A DNA stretch of 64,000 bases from Pseudomonas sp. CBZ-4 (GTDB taxonomy: Bacteria > Pseudomonadota > Gammaproteobacteria > Pseudomonadales > Pseudomonadaceae). This document shows, piece by piece, positions 58,000-64,000 of the stretch; the stretch's first letter is position 1, and each line of letters begins with the position of its first letter. The notes beneath the pieces are model-generated. The model searched no databases. It was given only the letters and a program-made list of their open reading frames with translations, and was not told the DNA's origin. The translations under genes and the position numbers were made by a program. Where the stretch lies: contig NZ_ANNV01000101.1 of NCBI RefSeq assembly GCF_000346755.1, forward strand, positions 62,001 through 126,000. Direction: 5' to 3'.

Positions 58000-59391
58000 A
58001 TGGGCTGGTACAGGGCGGGCACTGTTTCCGTTACGAAAAATTCGACCGCGGTTGTCGGTACGGGCACCGCGTTCCTCGCCAATGCGCGGGTCGGCGATGG
58101 TTTCCGTGGCCCCGATGGTGCGTGGTACGAAGTAGACAACATCGTCAGCAACACGACCCTTTCCATTACGCCTGGGTACTTGGGGGCAACGGTTGCTACC
58201 GGTGTCTACGCCATCATGCCGGTGCAAGGCTACGTGAAGGACAGTGCGGACGCGCTTCGACAAGCCTCCAGCGCGGCGTGGCAGCTTGTTGGGCAGAAGT
58301 CGCAGCCTGGCGGCCTCGCTTCATTGGACGCCGCAGGTGTCGTACCCACAGCGCAACTGCCAACGACCGACAAAATCACAGAAGGGACCACGAACCGGTG
58401 GTGGACGAATGCGCGAACTATTGCGAGCACCCTTGCCGGTATGGTGGTCACCAATTCGACGGTTGTTCTTGTAACCGATTCAATTCTGACTGCTATCGGA
58501 AAGCTACAGACCCAAAACACGGTTAGCGGCTGGGGAGTGCCTGGGTTCAAAGCCTCACCAGCAGACTTGAACTCCATGGATCTCGGCATCAGCAAAAGCT
58601 TTACCACGGGCGTAAATACAGCCAACTCCCCGTACAAGTTTGGTAGCACCACCGCCAGATTTGATGCGGGGTCTTCGGGGTACAAGATCGGGTACGCTGA
58701 CGACAACGACGAATACCACTGGGCCATGATGCTGTTTGATCGGACCTCCAGCGCCGTCGCGGTCAGGCGCTCCAGCGGCAAAAACATCCGTGCTGATGAT
58801 TACCTGGTTCTTTATCCGACCGGCAAGACGGTGCTGGACGCCACACAACTGCCCGCCATGTTCGGGGCTACCGCGAGCGCGGTCGGCAGATCCGGCATAG
58901 TTCCTGCTCCTGCTGCAGGCGATCAGGCAAAGTTTCTGGCGGGGGATGGGACTTACAAGTCCGTGGCGACCACGGTTTCGTACGGCACCATCACCGGTTA
59001 CCCGACCGACAGCTCGGCGTTTGTGACAGAGCTGTCCAGGTATCTTCTCAAGTCGGACGTCGTCGCCGCGAATCAGGTTATCGCAGTAGGCACTTTCACA
59101 ACGGCGGCCCCGCCAGTTCTCAGCGCTTCAAACAATATCGCGTCGGTAACCCGCGTAGCTGTCGGTACGTACACGATAAACATGTCGAGGACGCTGAAGG
59201 CTGGGTTCAAGGTTTTGGGCTTCACCGGCGGCCGTGGTGGATCCTCCTACGTTGATAGCTTCTTGGTTGACTGGACGACCACGGGCTCGGGAAACACTGC
59301 TGCAATTCGCGTCCTGATGGTTTCCGGGACCACCCTGGTAGACCCCAACAGCGCGCCAACCCAGGTGGTCATCATTGGAGAGTGGGCATGA
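58000..59391 (+). CDS. Tail fibre protein
   Basis: 463 residues. The start GWYRAGTVSVTKNSTAVVGTGTAFLANARVGDGF is a phage side-fibre domain. The middle is repetitive and low in charge; the end (FKVLGFTGGRGGSSYVDSFLV) is variable. A Tfa-like gene follows with an ATGA overlap. Confidence 0.85.
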   Translation: MGWYRAGTVSVTKNSTAVVGTGTAFLANARVGDGFRGPDGAWYEVDNIVSNTTLSITPGYLGATVATGVYAIMPVQGYVKDSADALRQASSAAWQLVGQKSQPGGLASLDAAGVVPTAQLPTTDKITEGTTNRWWTNARTIASTLAGMVVTNSTVVLVTDSILTAIGKLQTQNTVSGWGVPGFKASPADLNSMDLGISKSFTTGVNTANSPYKFGSTTARFDAGSSGYKIGYADDNDEYHWAMMLFDRTSSAVAVRRSSGKNIRADDYLVLYPTGKTVLDATQLPAMFGATASAVGRSGIVPAPAAGDQAKFLAGDGTYKSVATTVSYGTITGYPTDSSAFVTELSRYLLKSDVVAANQVIAVGTFTTAAPPVLSASNNIASVTRVAVGTYTINMSRTLKAGFKVLGFTGGRGGSSYVDSFLVDWTTTGSGNTAAIRVLMVSGTTLVDPNSAPTQVVIIGEWA

Positions 59392-59738
59392 CGGACGATT
59401 ACATCATTGTTGGCGAAGACGGCAGCGTCACGGCCGTAGCTGCAGACATCGACATCTTTGAGTACGTCAAAGAGATCGGCGGCACGCTGGTCAAGCGGGA
59501 CGAATACATCCCGCCGCCGTACGTGCCAACCGCCCAGGAGCTGGCGGACACTGAAAACCAGTGGCGTGACGAGCAGATGCCCAAGGCCAAAGACACCGTG
59601 ACCGCCATCGAGTACGGCGAGGAGGGCATCCTTGGCAGCGCGCAGCAGTGGCAGATGTACTGGCGTGAGCTGCGCAAGTGGACCGACACCAACCCCGACT
59701 TCCCCGACAGCAGCAAGCGCCCGGTTCAGCCTGTCTGA
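59388..59738 (+). CDS. Tail fibre assembly protein (Tfa-like)
   Basis: 116 residues from the ATG at 59388. PTAQELADTENQWRDEQMPKAKDTVTAIEYG and WQMYWRELRKWTDTNPDFPDSSKRP match short Tfa-type chaperones. Confidence 0.85.
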   Translation: MTDDYIIVGEDGSVTAVAADIDIFEYVKEIGGTLVKRDEYIPPPYVPTAQELADTENQWRDEQMPKAKDTVTAIEYGEEGILGSAQQWQMYWRELRKWTDTNPDFPDSSKRPVQPV

Positions 59739-59757
59739 TCCTGCACCTAACACCGAC

Positions 59758-59780
59758 ACCCGCCACGAGCGGGTTTTTTA
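59758..59780 (+). terminator. Terminator-ribosome-site module before the endolysin
   Basis: ACCCGC and GCGGGT around five bases, T-run, then ATTGCCTGGAGAAAAGCA and ATG. Confidence 0.85.
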
Positions 59781-59797
59781 TTGCCTGGAGAAAAGCA

Positions 59798-60307
59798 ATG
59801 GCACGACTTTCTGAATCGCTCGCCGGCGGCCGCAATGCGCTGGCCTTCCTGGATATGCTCGGCTGGTCCGAAGGTACCAGCACCTCGCCAGCCACGGCCA
59901 TGGATGGCTACGACGTCATCGTGACTGGCATCGACCGCAAGCCTGAAGTGTTCAAGGATTTCACGGACCACCCGTTCGCCAAGGGGCGCGCGTCGAAGGT
60001 CATCAACAGCAAGGGGCTGACGTCCAATGCTTCCGGCCGGTACCAGCAGATGCTGAAGGACTGGCCGCACTACAAGGCGCTGCTCAAGCTGCCTGACTTC
60101 AGCCCGATCAGCCAGGACCTGCTGGCCCTGCAACATATCCGCGAGTGCCGGGCCTTGCCTGACGTGCTTGCCGGCCGGATCGAGACGGCTATCTCGAAGT
60201 GCCGGAACATCTGGGCCAGCCTGCCGGGTGCTGGGTATGGTCAGCGAGAGCACCGGCTGGAGGATCTTCTGAAGCAGTACCGCCTGGCGGGCGGGGTGAT
60301 GTCGTGA
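59798..60307 (+). CDS. Endolysin (lambda R-like transglycosylase/lysozyme)
   Basis: 169 residues. NALAFLDMLGWSEGTST, ASKVINSKGLTSNASGRYQQML, LPDFSPISQDLLALQHIREC and CRNIWASLPGAGYGQREHRLE match lambda R. The conserved Glu (SEGT) is the catalytic residue. No signal peptide, so a holin is needed. Confidence 0.92.
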   Translation: MARLSESLAGGRNALAFLDMLGWSEGTSTSPATAMDGYDVIVTGIDRKPEVFKDFTDHPFAKGRASKVINSKGLTSNASGRYQQMLKDWPHYKALLKLPDFSPISQDLLALQHIRECRALPDVLAGRIETAISKCRNIWASLPGAGYGQREHRLEDLLKQYRLAGGVMS

Positions 60308-60789
60308 CGCCCGGACAAATCCTGACTGCGATTTTGCTAGCCATGGCCATCACTGGCGGCAGCACCTGGCAAGTGCAGGACTGGCGCTACGGCAAACAGC
60401 TGGCAGAAATCGGCAAGGCCCAGGCGCTCGCCATTACCGAAGCGGGCAACACGGCCCGCAACGAAGAACAGCGCCGCCAGGCGGCAGTGAACAAGGAAGC
60501 AAGCGATGCGCGAGAACAGAACAAGGCTGCAACTTTGGATGCTGGCACCGCTGATGCTGCTGGTGACCGGTTGCGCGCCGAAGCCAGTAAGTTTGCTGCC
60601 ACTGCCTGCGGCGATCCCGGAGCTGCCCAGCGAGGCGCGTCAGCTACCCGCGCCGCAATGGTGCTCTCCGACCTGCTCCAGCGGGCTGACAAAAGAGCGG
60701 GAGAGCTGGCGGTTGCGTTTGATCGAGCCCGAATAGCTGGGCTGACGTGTGAGCGGAGCTATGACGCAATCGATCCGAGCAACAAATGA
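60304..60789 (+). CDS. Rz: Inner-membrane spanin (Rz-like)
   Basis: 161 residues from GTG at 60304 (GTGA overlap with the endolysin stop). One N-terminal membrane helix (ILTAILLAMAITGGSTW), then a long coiled coil with a late Cys pair. Spans the periplasm in host lysis with the lipoprotein encoded inside it. Confidence 0.88.
   Translation: MTPGQILTAILLAMAITGGSTWQVQDWRYGKQLAEIGKAQALAITEAGNTARNEEQRRQAAVNKEASDAREQNKAATLDAGTADAAGDRLRAEASKFAATACGDPGAAQRGASATRAAMVLSDLLQRADKRAGELAVAFDRARIAGLTCERSYDAIDPSNK
60506..60736 (+). CDS. Rz1: Outer-membrane spanin lipoprotein (Rz1-like), nested in Rz
   Basis: 76 residues in another frame wholly inside Rz. Signal and lipobox MLLVTGC, followed by a Pro-rich stretch (PKPVSLLPLPAAIPELP), the Rz1 hallmark. 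With Rz it fuses inner and outer membranes at lysis. The sequence past the Pro-rich part could be shorter in nature. Confidence 0.88.
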   Translation: MRENRTRLQLWMLAPLMLLVTGCAPKPVSLLPLPAAIPELPSEARQLPAPQWCSPTCSSGLTKERESWRLRLIEPE

Positions 60790-60790
60790 A

Positions 60791-60813
60791 AAGCCCGGCG
60801 CTTGGCCGGGCTT
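60791..60813. terminator. Terminator at the end of the late operon
   Basis: AAGCCCGGC and GCCGGGCTT around five bases, directly after the Rz stop; symmetrical, so it may also end the leftward gene at 60817. Confidence 0.8.
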
Positions 60814-60816
60814 CAG

Positions 60817-60972
60817 TTATTTGCCTTTCGGTGCTGCATTCCCTCTACCACCCCCAGAAGGGTTGCCGGTGGTACTTGGCAGATTTGGAACCGCAGGGGC
60901 TTTGGAACCGCCGCCGCTCCCGCTTTTTCCAGTTGATCCTGAACCGCTCTTGCCGCTTCCAGACTTGGACAT
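60817..60972 (-). CDS. Small Gly/Ser/Lys-rich protein
   Basis: 51 residues from the ATG at 60972 with a good GGAGAA site. The sequence is low complexity (SKSGSGKSGSGSTGKSGSGG, then PNLPSTTGNPSGGG) and strongly basic. It reads against the lysis genes. Such disordered proteins occur in Pseudomonas prophages; role unknown. A longer frame to 61233 has no ribosome site. Confidence 0.6.
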   Translation of the reverse strand: MSKSGSGKSGSGSTGKSGSGGGSKAPAVPNLPSTTGNPSGGGRGNAAPKGK

Positions 60973-61265
60973 GAGTTTCTCCTTGTTACAGCTCCGTTGG
61001 ACTGCTAGGGAGACCATAGACCAGTCTCTACGCTGCGCCTCTGGTTTGGCCTTGGAGAATGTTGCGTGTTGTTTCCAAGCTGGAGAGGGCGCCGGACGTT
61101 TGTCAGTACCCTGGCTTGGTTGATTTGTACTTGGGTGATTTTGTTCGTTCGGCAGAACGCCGGGGGGGAGGGGCTGAATCATTTCCGTAATTGAGTGGGC
61201 GGCCCTTGATTTAAGCGGTTTCAGGCTGATCAAACGTATTCACGTAGAACAAATCACACAAATCA

Positions 61266-61289
61266 GTGCCGCCGAATAGTGGGCGGCAC
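61266..61289 (-). terminator. Hairpin after the acyltransferase gene
   Basis: GTGCCGCC and GGCGGCAC, perfect 8-bp arms around eight bases, 23 bases past the stop; weak T-run. Confidence 0.65.
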
Positions 61290-61311
61290 CGATGTCGTCT
61301 TGCTTAGTTCC

Positions 61312-62418
61312 CTACGCGATACCCTTTGCGTTCTCAGCAGGCGCTTCCGCTTGATGCTTTTCGGCCCTTGCAGACCGTTGCTTTGCGGAAATGTAGTCGA
61401 TGAATCGTTGTTCGACAGTAACGTGTATTGCGTATGACGCCACCAGAACTATCGTGAGATAGCTAAGTAGCTGGAAAGGCTGATTTACTTGCCAACCCAT
61501 TTTGTAATACACCAGTAGCACGGTAGGGTGAATTAGGTATGCCGGGTACGAGATTTTCCCGAGGAAATCACCAACATTGTTTCGAGTTGCTTGGCACACA
61601 ATGCCCTTGTTTGAAGAGAGCGAGAAAATGAATAGCGCGAAAAGAAATGGCGCTATGTAATCGTTTTCTCTGTTGTAGCTTGTGCTTGTGTACATGTAGA
61701 TCATAGCAACAATGGAGAACACCTGAATTATAGATGCCTTTATGCTGCTTAGCGATTTTGCCGCGTCTGTTGTTGCTACTACGGCGCCAAGACTGAATCC
61801 GATAATGACACGGATAAAGCCATACGGAACTTCGCCGACCACCTTGTAATGCACGTCCATGAATTCAGGGCTGTGCCTGTTTATTATGACGACAAGAATA
61901 ATCGAAAGTATTGTCAGGGCTGGTACAAGAATGTATCGAAAGCGATCCTTGAGTGCGTACATCAACGGAAAGAACAGAAGGCCTACCCAGAATTCTGCCG
62001 ATATGCTCCAGCCAATTTTGACAGCGCTTATTGAAAATGCTGATGCGCTGTTGAAAGGAAAAAGCTGGGTCAGGGTTATTGTCTTGAAGACGTCGAATGA
62101 AGTAGGCCACGGGACATAGCCGGTGATTTTCTTTACGATGAGTTCAATTATTACCGCAAGGAAGAATACCGGGAATATCCGGTATATACGTTTCTCGATA
62201 AAACCGGCGAACCACTGATTGCCCTCAATTTTTGAGCGCAATATCGACTTGGTTAGGACGAAGCCACTCAGGACAAAGAAGAAGTCTACGGCCAGTACGA
62301 ACGAGCGAGGTATTACATCGCGCATCTGAGCAAAAAAGTAGAAGTGCCCTACGGCGACGATTATGGCGAATATCCCTCGAAAACAATCGAGCGAAACATT
62401 CCTCTGTTGCGGATTCAT
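61312..62418 (-). CDS. Acyltransferase-3 family O-acetyltransferase (lysogenic conversion candidate)
   Basis: 368 residues from the ATG at 62418. About ten membrane helices and the family motifs: SLDCFRGIFAIIVAVGHFYFF (catalytic His), VDFFFVLSGFVLTKSI and RIYRIFPVFF. Such enzymes acetylate surface sugars such as O-antigen. It is markedly AT-rich, next to the integrase and bracketed by a short repeat (about 61150 and 62540), the usual place for serotype-converting cargo. It could change the phage receptor and block superinfection. Confidence 0.88.
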   Translation of the reverse strand: MNPQQRNVSLDCFRGIFAIIVAVGHFYFFAQMRDVIPRSFVLAVDFFFVLSGFVLTKSILRSKIEGNQWFAGFIEKRIYRIFPVFFLAVIIELIVKKITGYVPWPTSFDVFKTITLTQLFPFNSASAFSISAVKIGWSISAEFWVGLLFFPLMYALKDRFRYILVPALTILSIILVVIINRHSPEFMDVHYKVVGEVPYGFIRVIIGFSLGAVVATTDAAKSLSSIKASIIQVFSIVAMIYMYTSTSYNRENDYIAPFLFALFIFSLSSNKGIVCQATRNNVGDFLGKISYPAYLIHPTVLLVYYKMGWQVNQPFQLLSYLTIVLVASYAIHVTVEQRFIDYISAKQRSARAEKHQAEAPAENAKGIA

Positions 62419-62571
62419 TATTTCTCCATTTTTTGTGTAGATCCGATCCGCGCATTGCGCCCAAGATCGCGGGCTAAAAACTCGCGGGCGACTGTACAGG
62501 CGGTGTGCCACTGGTGCAAGCGAAGGGGGTTGTGTTGGTCGGCAGGACGCCGGGGAGGGACGCTGTGCCCC

Positions 62572-63747
62572 TTATGAATTAATCGTGATGAGGTCCGCCC
62601 ACTCTTGCATCATCGCCCTGCGCTGCTCCAGGTAGGAGGCGTGGTTGTAAACATCGCGGATAATGCTGGCGTCTGCATGCGCGAGCTGTCGCTCGATCCA
62701 GTCGCGATTATATCCCCTGTGGTTCATCTCGGTTGAGAACAGGTGCCTGAATCCATGCGGCGACTGTATTCCGGTGAGCCCACAGGAGTCCATGACGTTG
62801 TTGGCGTAGTTGGTCCCTATCGGCGCGGTGGGGGTGTTTCGATTGATGAATACATAGCGCTTTCCGCCCGTGATTGGCAGCATCCCTTCAAGAATGGCGA
62901 TAGCCTGTGTGGACAGAGGCACAGAGTGGTCTCGCCGCATCTTCATCTTTGCGGATGGCGTCGTCCAGATCGCCGCATCGAGGTCTATCTCAGACCATTC
63001 GGCATGTCTTACTTCGCCTGGTCGCGAGGCGGTGTAGATCATCAACATAAAGGCCGCCTTCAGTTGATGCCCAGATGCGCAGTCGCGGATCGCGGCCATT
63101 GTGTTTGGCATCTCACTAAAAGGTAGGAATGGGTGCGGCTTGTGCTGGCCCATCTTCTCGGTCACGGCGTGCATCTCGGCGGTGGGATTCGCCTCGATGA
63201 CGCCAGTAGCGATGGCATAGCTGAACACCTGGCTCATGCGCTGGCGTACCTTCACGGCAGTAGCCACAGATCCACGCTTTTCCACCCGGCGAATCAGCGC
63301 AATGACATCGGCGCGCTTGATAGTATCGATCTGTCGATCGCCAAGCGTTGGCAGAACATCCAGCTCCATGGCATTGCTGATCACCCTGTAGGTGCCCGGC
63401 GAAATGCTCCCCTTCCTGAACGCCAGCCATTCGTCATAGACGCGACGGAAGGTTTGCCCGCCTGCCGCGATCATCCCGGCTTTCTTTTCCCTTCTTGAAT
63501 CGCGCGGATCTACTCCATTTGCGATGTCCTCTCGCGCCTCGTCTCTGCGTGCGCGCGCTTCCTTGAGGCCGGTCTCCGGGTAAGTCCCGATCGAGATGCG
63601 CACCTGCTTTCCAAGCCATGTAAATCGGAAATGCCAACTCTTTACGCCGCTTTGAGCCACGTAGAGTGAAAGGCCAAGGGAGTCGGGGAGGGTGTATCCC
63701 TTTTCTTTGGGCTTTGCCTGCTTGGCTGCTGTGTCCGTGAGCGCCAC
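62572..63747 (-). CDS. int: Tyrosine integrase (P4/phage type)
   Basis: 391 residues from GTG at 63747. N-terminal DUF4102 arm-binding part (KPKEKGYTLPDSLGLSLYV, SIGTYPETGLKEARARRDEA), core-binding domain, then the catalytic domain: YTASRPGEVRHAEW (Arg), SPHGFRHLFST (His-x-x-Arg), LAHADASIIRDVYNHASYLEQRR (His and the Tyr region). It mediates exchange between attP and the queD attB. TGTAC-type repeats lie across its start and may give autoregulation. Confidence 0.95.
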   Translation of the reverse strand: MALTDTAAKQAKPKEKGYTLPDSLGLSLYVAQSGVKSWHFRFTWLGKQVRISIGTYPETGLKEARARRDEAREDIANGVDPRDSRREKKAGMIAAGGQTFRRVYDEWLAFRKGSISPGTYRVISNAMELDVLPTLGDRQIDTIKRADVIALIRRVEKRGSVATAVKVRQRMSQVFSYAIATGVIEANPTAEMHAVTEKMGQHKPHPFLPFSEMPNTMAAIRDCASGHQLKAAFMLMIYTASRPGEVRHAEWSEIDLDAAIWTTPSAKMKMRRDHSVPLSTQAIAILEGMLPITGGKRYVFINRNTPTAPIGTNYANNVMDSCGLTGIQSPHGFRHLFSTEMNHRGYNRDWIERQLAHADASIIRDVYNHASYLEQRRAMMQEWADLITINS

Positions 63748-63796
63748 TAGTACATTGCTCCGCGCGTTGATTTTTCGATGTACTGGATAATGTACT
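63746..63796. other. Candidate integrase arm sites, right
   Basis: TGTACTG (63779-63785) and TGTACTA (63791-63797), 12 bp apart as on the left, plus an inverted copy TAGTACATT (63748-63756) over the ribosome-site region of int. Confidence 0.55.
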
Positions 63797-63917
63797 AACT
63801 GTTTTGCATTGGGAAGGTATTGAGTGGTACGCGGTGATACGCTTAACGCTACGAATTGCTGGCGATCATGGAGATTGTGATGCGAGGCGGTTTGTGGCGG
63901 GAGGCTACCGTGGAATT

Positions 63918-63932
63918 CTTGAAGATTTCCAC
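63918..63932. other. attR core (15-bp direct repeat)
   Basis: CTTGAAGATTTCCAC, identical to 9722-9736. Beyond it (63933-64000) is host DNA that formerly lay upstream of queD; it includes GCGGCGA and TCGCCGC arms that can pair. No gene is visible in these 68 bases. Confidence 0.9.
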
Positions 63933-64000
63933 AGTGTTTTCAGCTCGTTCAGGTATCTGGCAGGCGGCGAGTTTAACAGCTTGCTCCGTCGCCGCGCATA

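Larger units (their letters stand above)
9722..63932. mobile_element. Complete lambda-like siphoprophage, about 54.2 kb, integrated at queD
   Basis: The segment is bounded by identical 15-bp sites. It holds integrase, AlpA-like regulator, repressor/Cro region, recombination, replication, packaging, head, non-contractile tail (tape measure plus M-L-K-I-J), lysis genes and several cargo genes. All essential modules have open frames, so it could be inducible. Tail gene order follows lambda; the portal is DUF4055-type and the minor head protein is of the Mu gpF/SPP1 gp7 type. Confidence 0.95.

Noticed and set aside
63933..64000. tRNA gene or preQ1 riboswitch at the attachment site
   Set aside because: The attachment core is queD coding sequence; no cloverleaf or preQ1 consensus is visible in the short host flank.
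1..64000. CRISPR array
   Set aside because: No regularly spaced identical repeats were seen; the repeated elements found are pairs, operators or hairpins.

Overview
The window is a 64-kb chromosomal segment of a Pseudomonas, most likely of the P. fluorescens group. The reasons are high-GC coding with Pseudomonas-style genes (a FecA-like receptor, an MFS permease, a CodA-like deaminase, queD), HrpL-type promoters, and Pseudomonas-restricted families (DUF1654, DUF2388) in the prophage. About 9.7 kb is host DNA. The rest, about 54.2 kb (9722-63932), is a complete lambda-like siphoprophage inserted at the 5' end of queD and bounded by a 15-bp direct repeat.

Host part (1-9736). A leftward serine recombinase runs off the left edge. 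It belongs to an AT-richer element that has cut a FecA-type TonB-dependent receptor, leaving only its 3' part (to 2847). Next come three rightward genes, each behind a near-perfect hrp box (GGAAC[C/T], 15-16 bases, CCACnnA). Two encode related proteins, one with an EF-hand loop, so this looks like a HrpL-controlled type III secretion effector island. An MFS permease, a DapF-fold protein with both catalytic cysteines replaced by serine, a CodA-like deaminase and queD follow.

Prophage, left (leftward) arm, 9.8-22.5 kb. An early operator-controlled promoter with a boxA-bearing leader drives small genes, a Bet-type annealase plus YqaJ-type exonuclease, and many hypotheticals down to an AlpA-like regulator next to attL. 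Inside this arm is a full diversity-generating retroelement (DGR): reverse transcriptase, template repeat (TR), Avd, and two target genes whose variable repeats (VR) differ from the TR only at TR adenines (12 of 12 and 11 of 11 substitutions).

Control region, 22.4-27.4 kb. It holds 13-bp operators, a LexA-like box before a DUF1654 gene, a DUF2388 protein between direct repeats, RhuM, four small helical proteins downstream of an S24-peptidase repressor, and a Cro-like gene. Rightward early genes (27.4-32.6 kb) encode Rha/KilAC, O- and P-like replication proteins, NinB, NinG and small membrane proteins in an almost unbroken chain of ATGA overlaps.

Late region, 33-60.8 kb. It encodes a tail-tip-like orphan, an orphan HicB between direct repeats, holin-like proteins, TerS/TerL, portal, head genes, a tail cluster with a -1 frameshifted chaperone, tape measure, M-L-K-I-J proteins, a fibre, Tfa, endolysin and Rz/Rz1. 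A toxin-antitoxin pair (YafO-like) and a superinfection-immunity protein are inserted between the tail chaperone and the tape measure. The right end carries an O-acyltransferase (probable lysogenic conversion) and a P4-type integrase beside attR.
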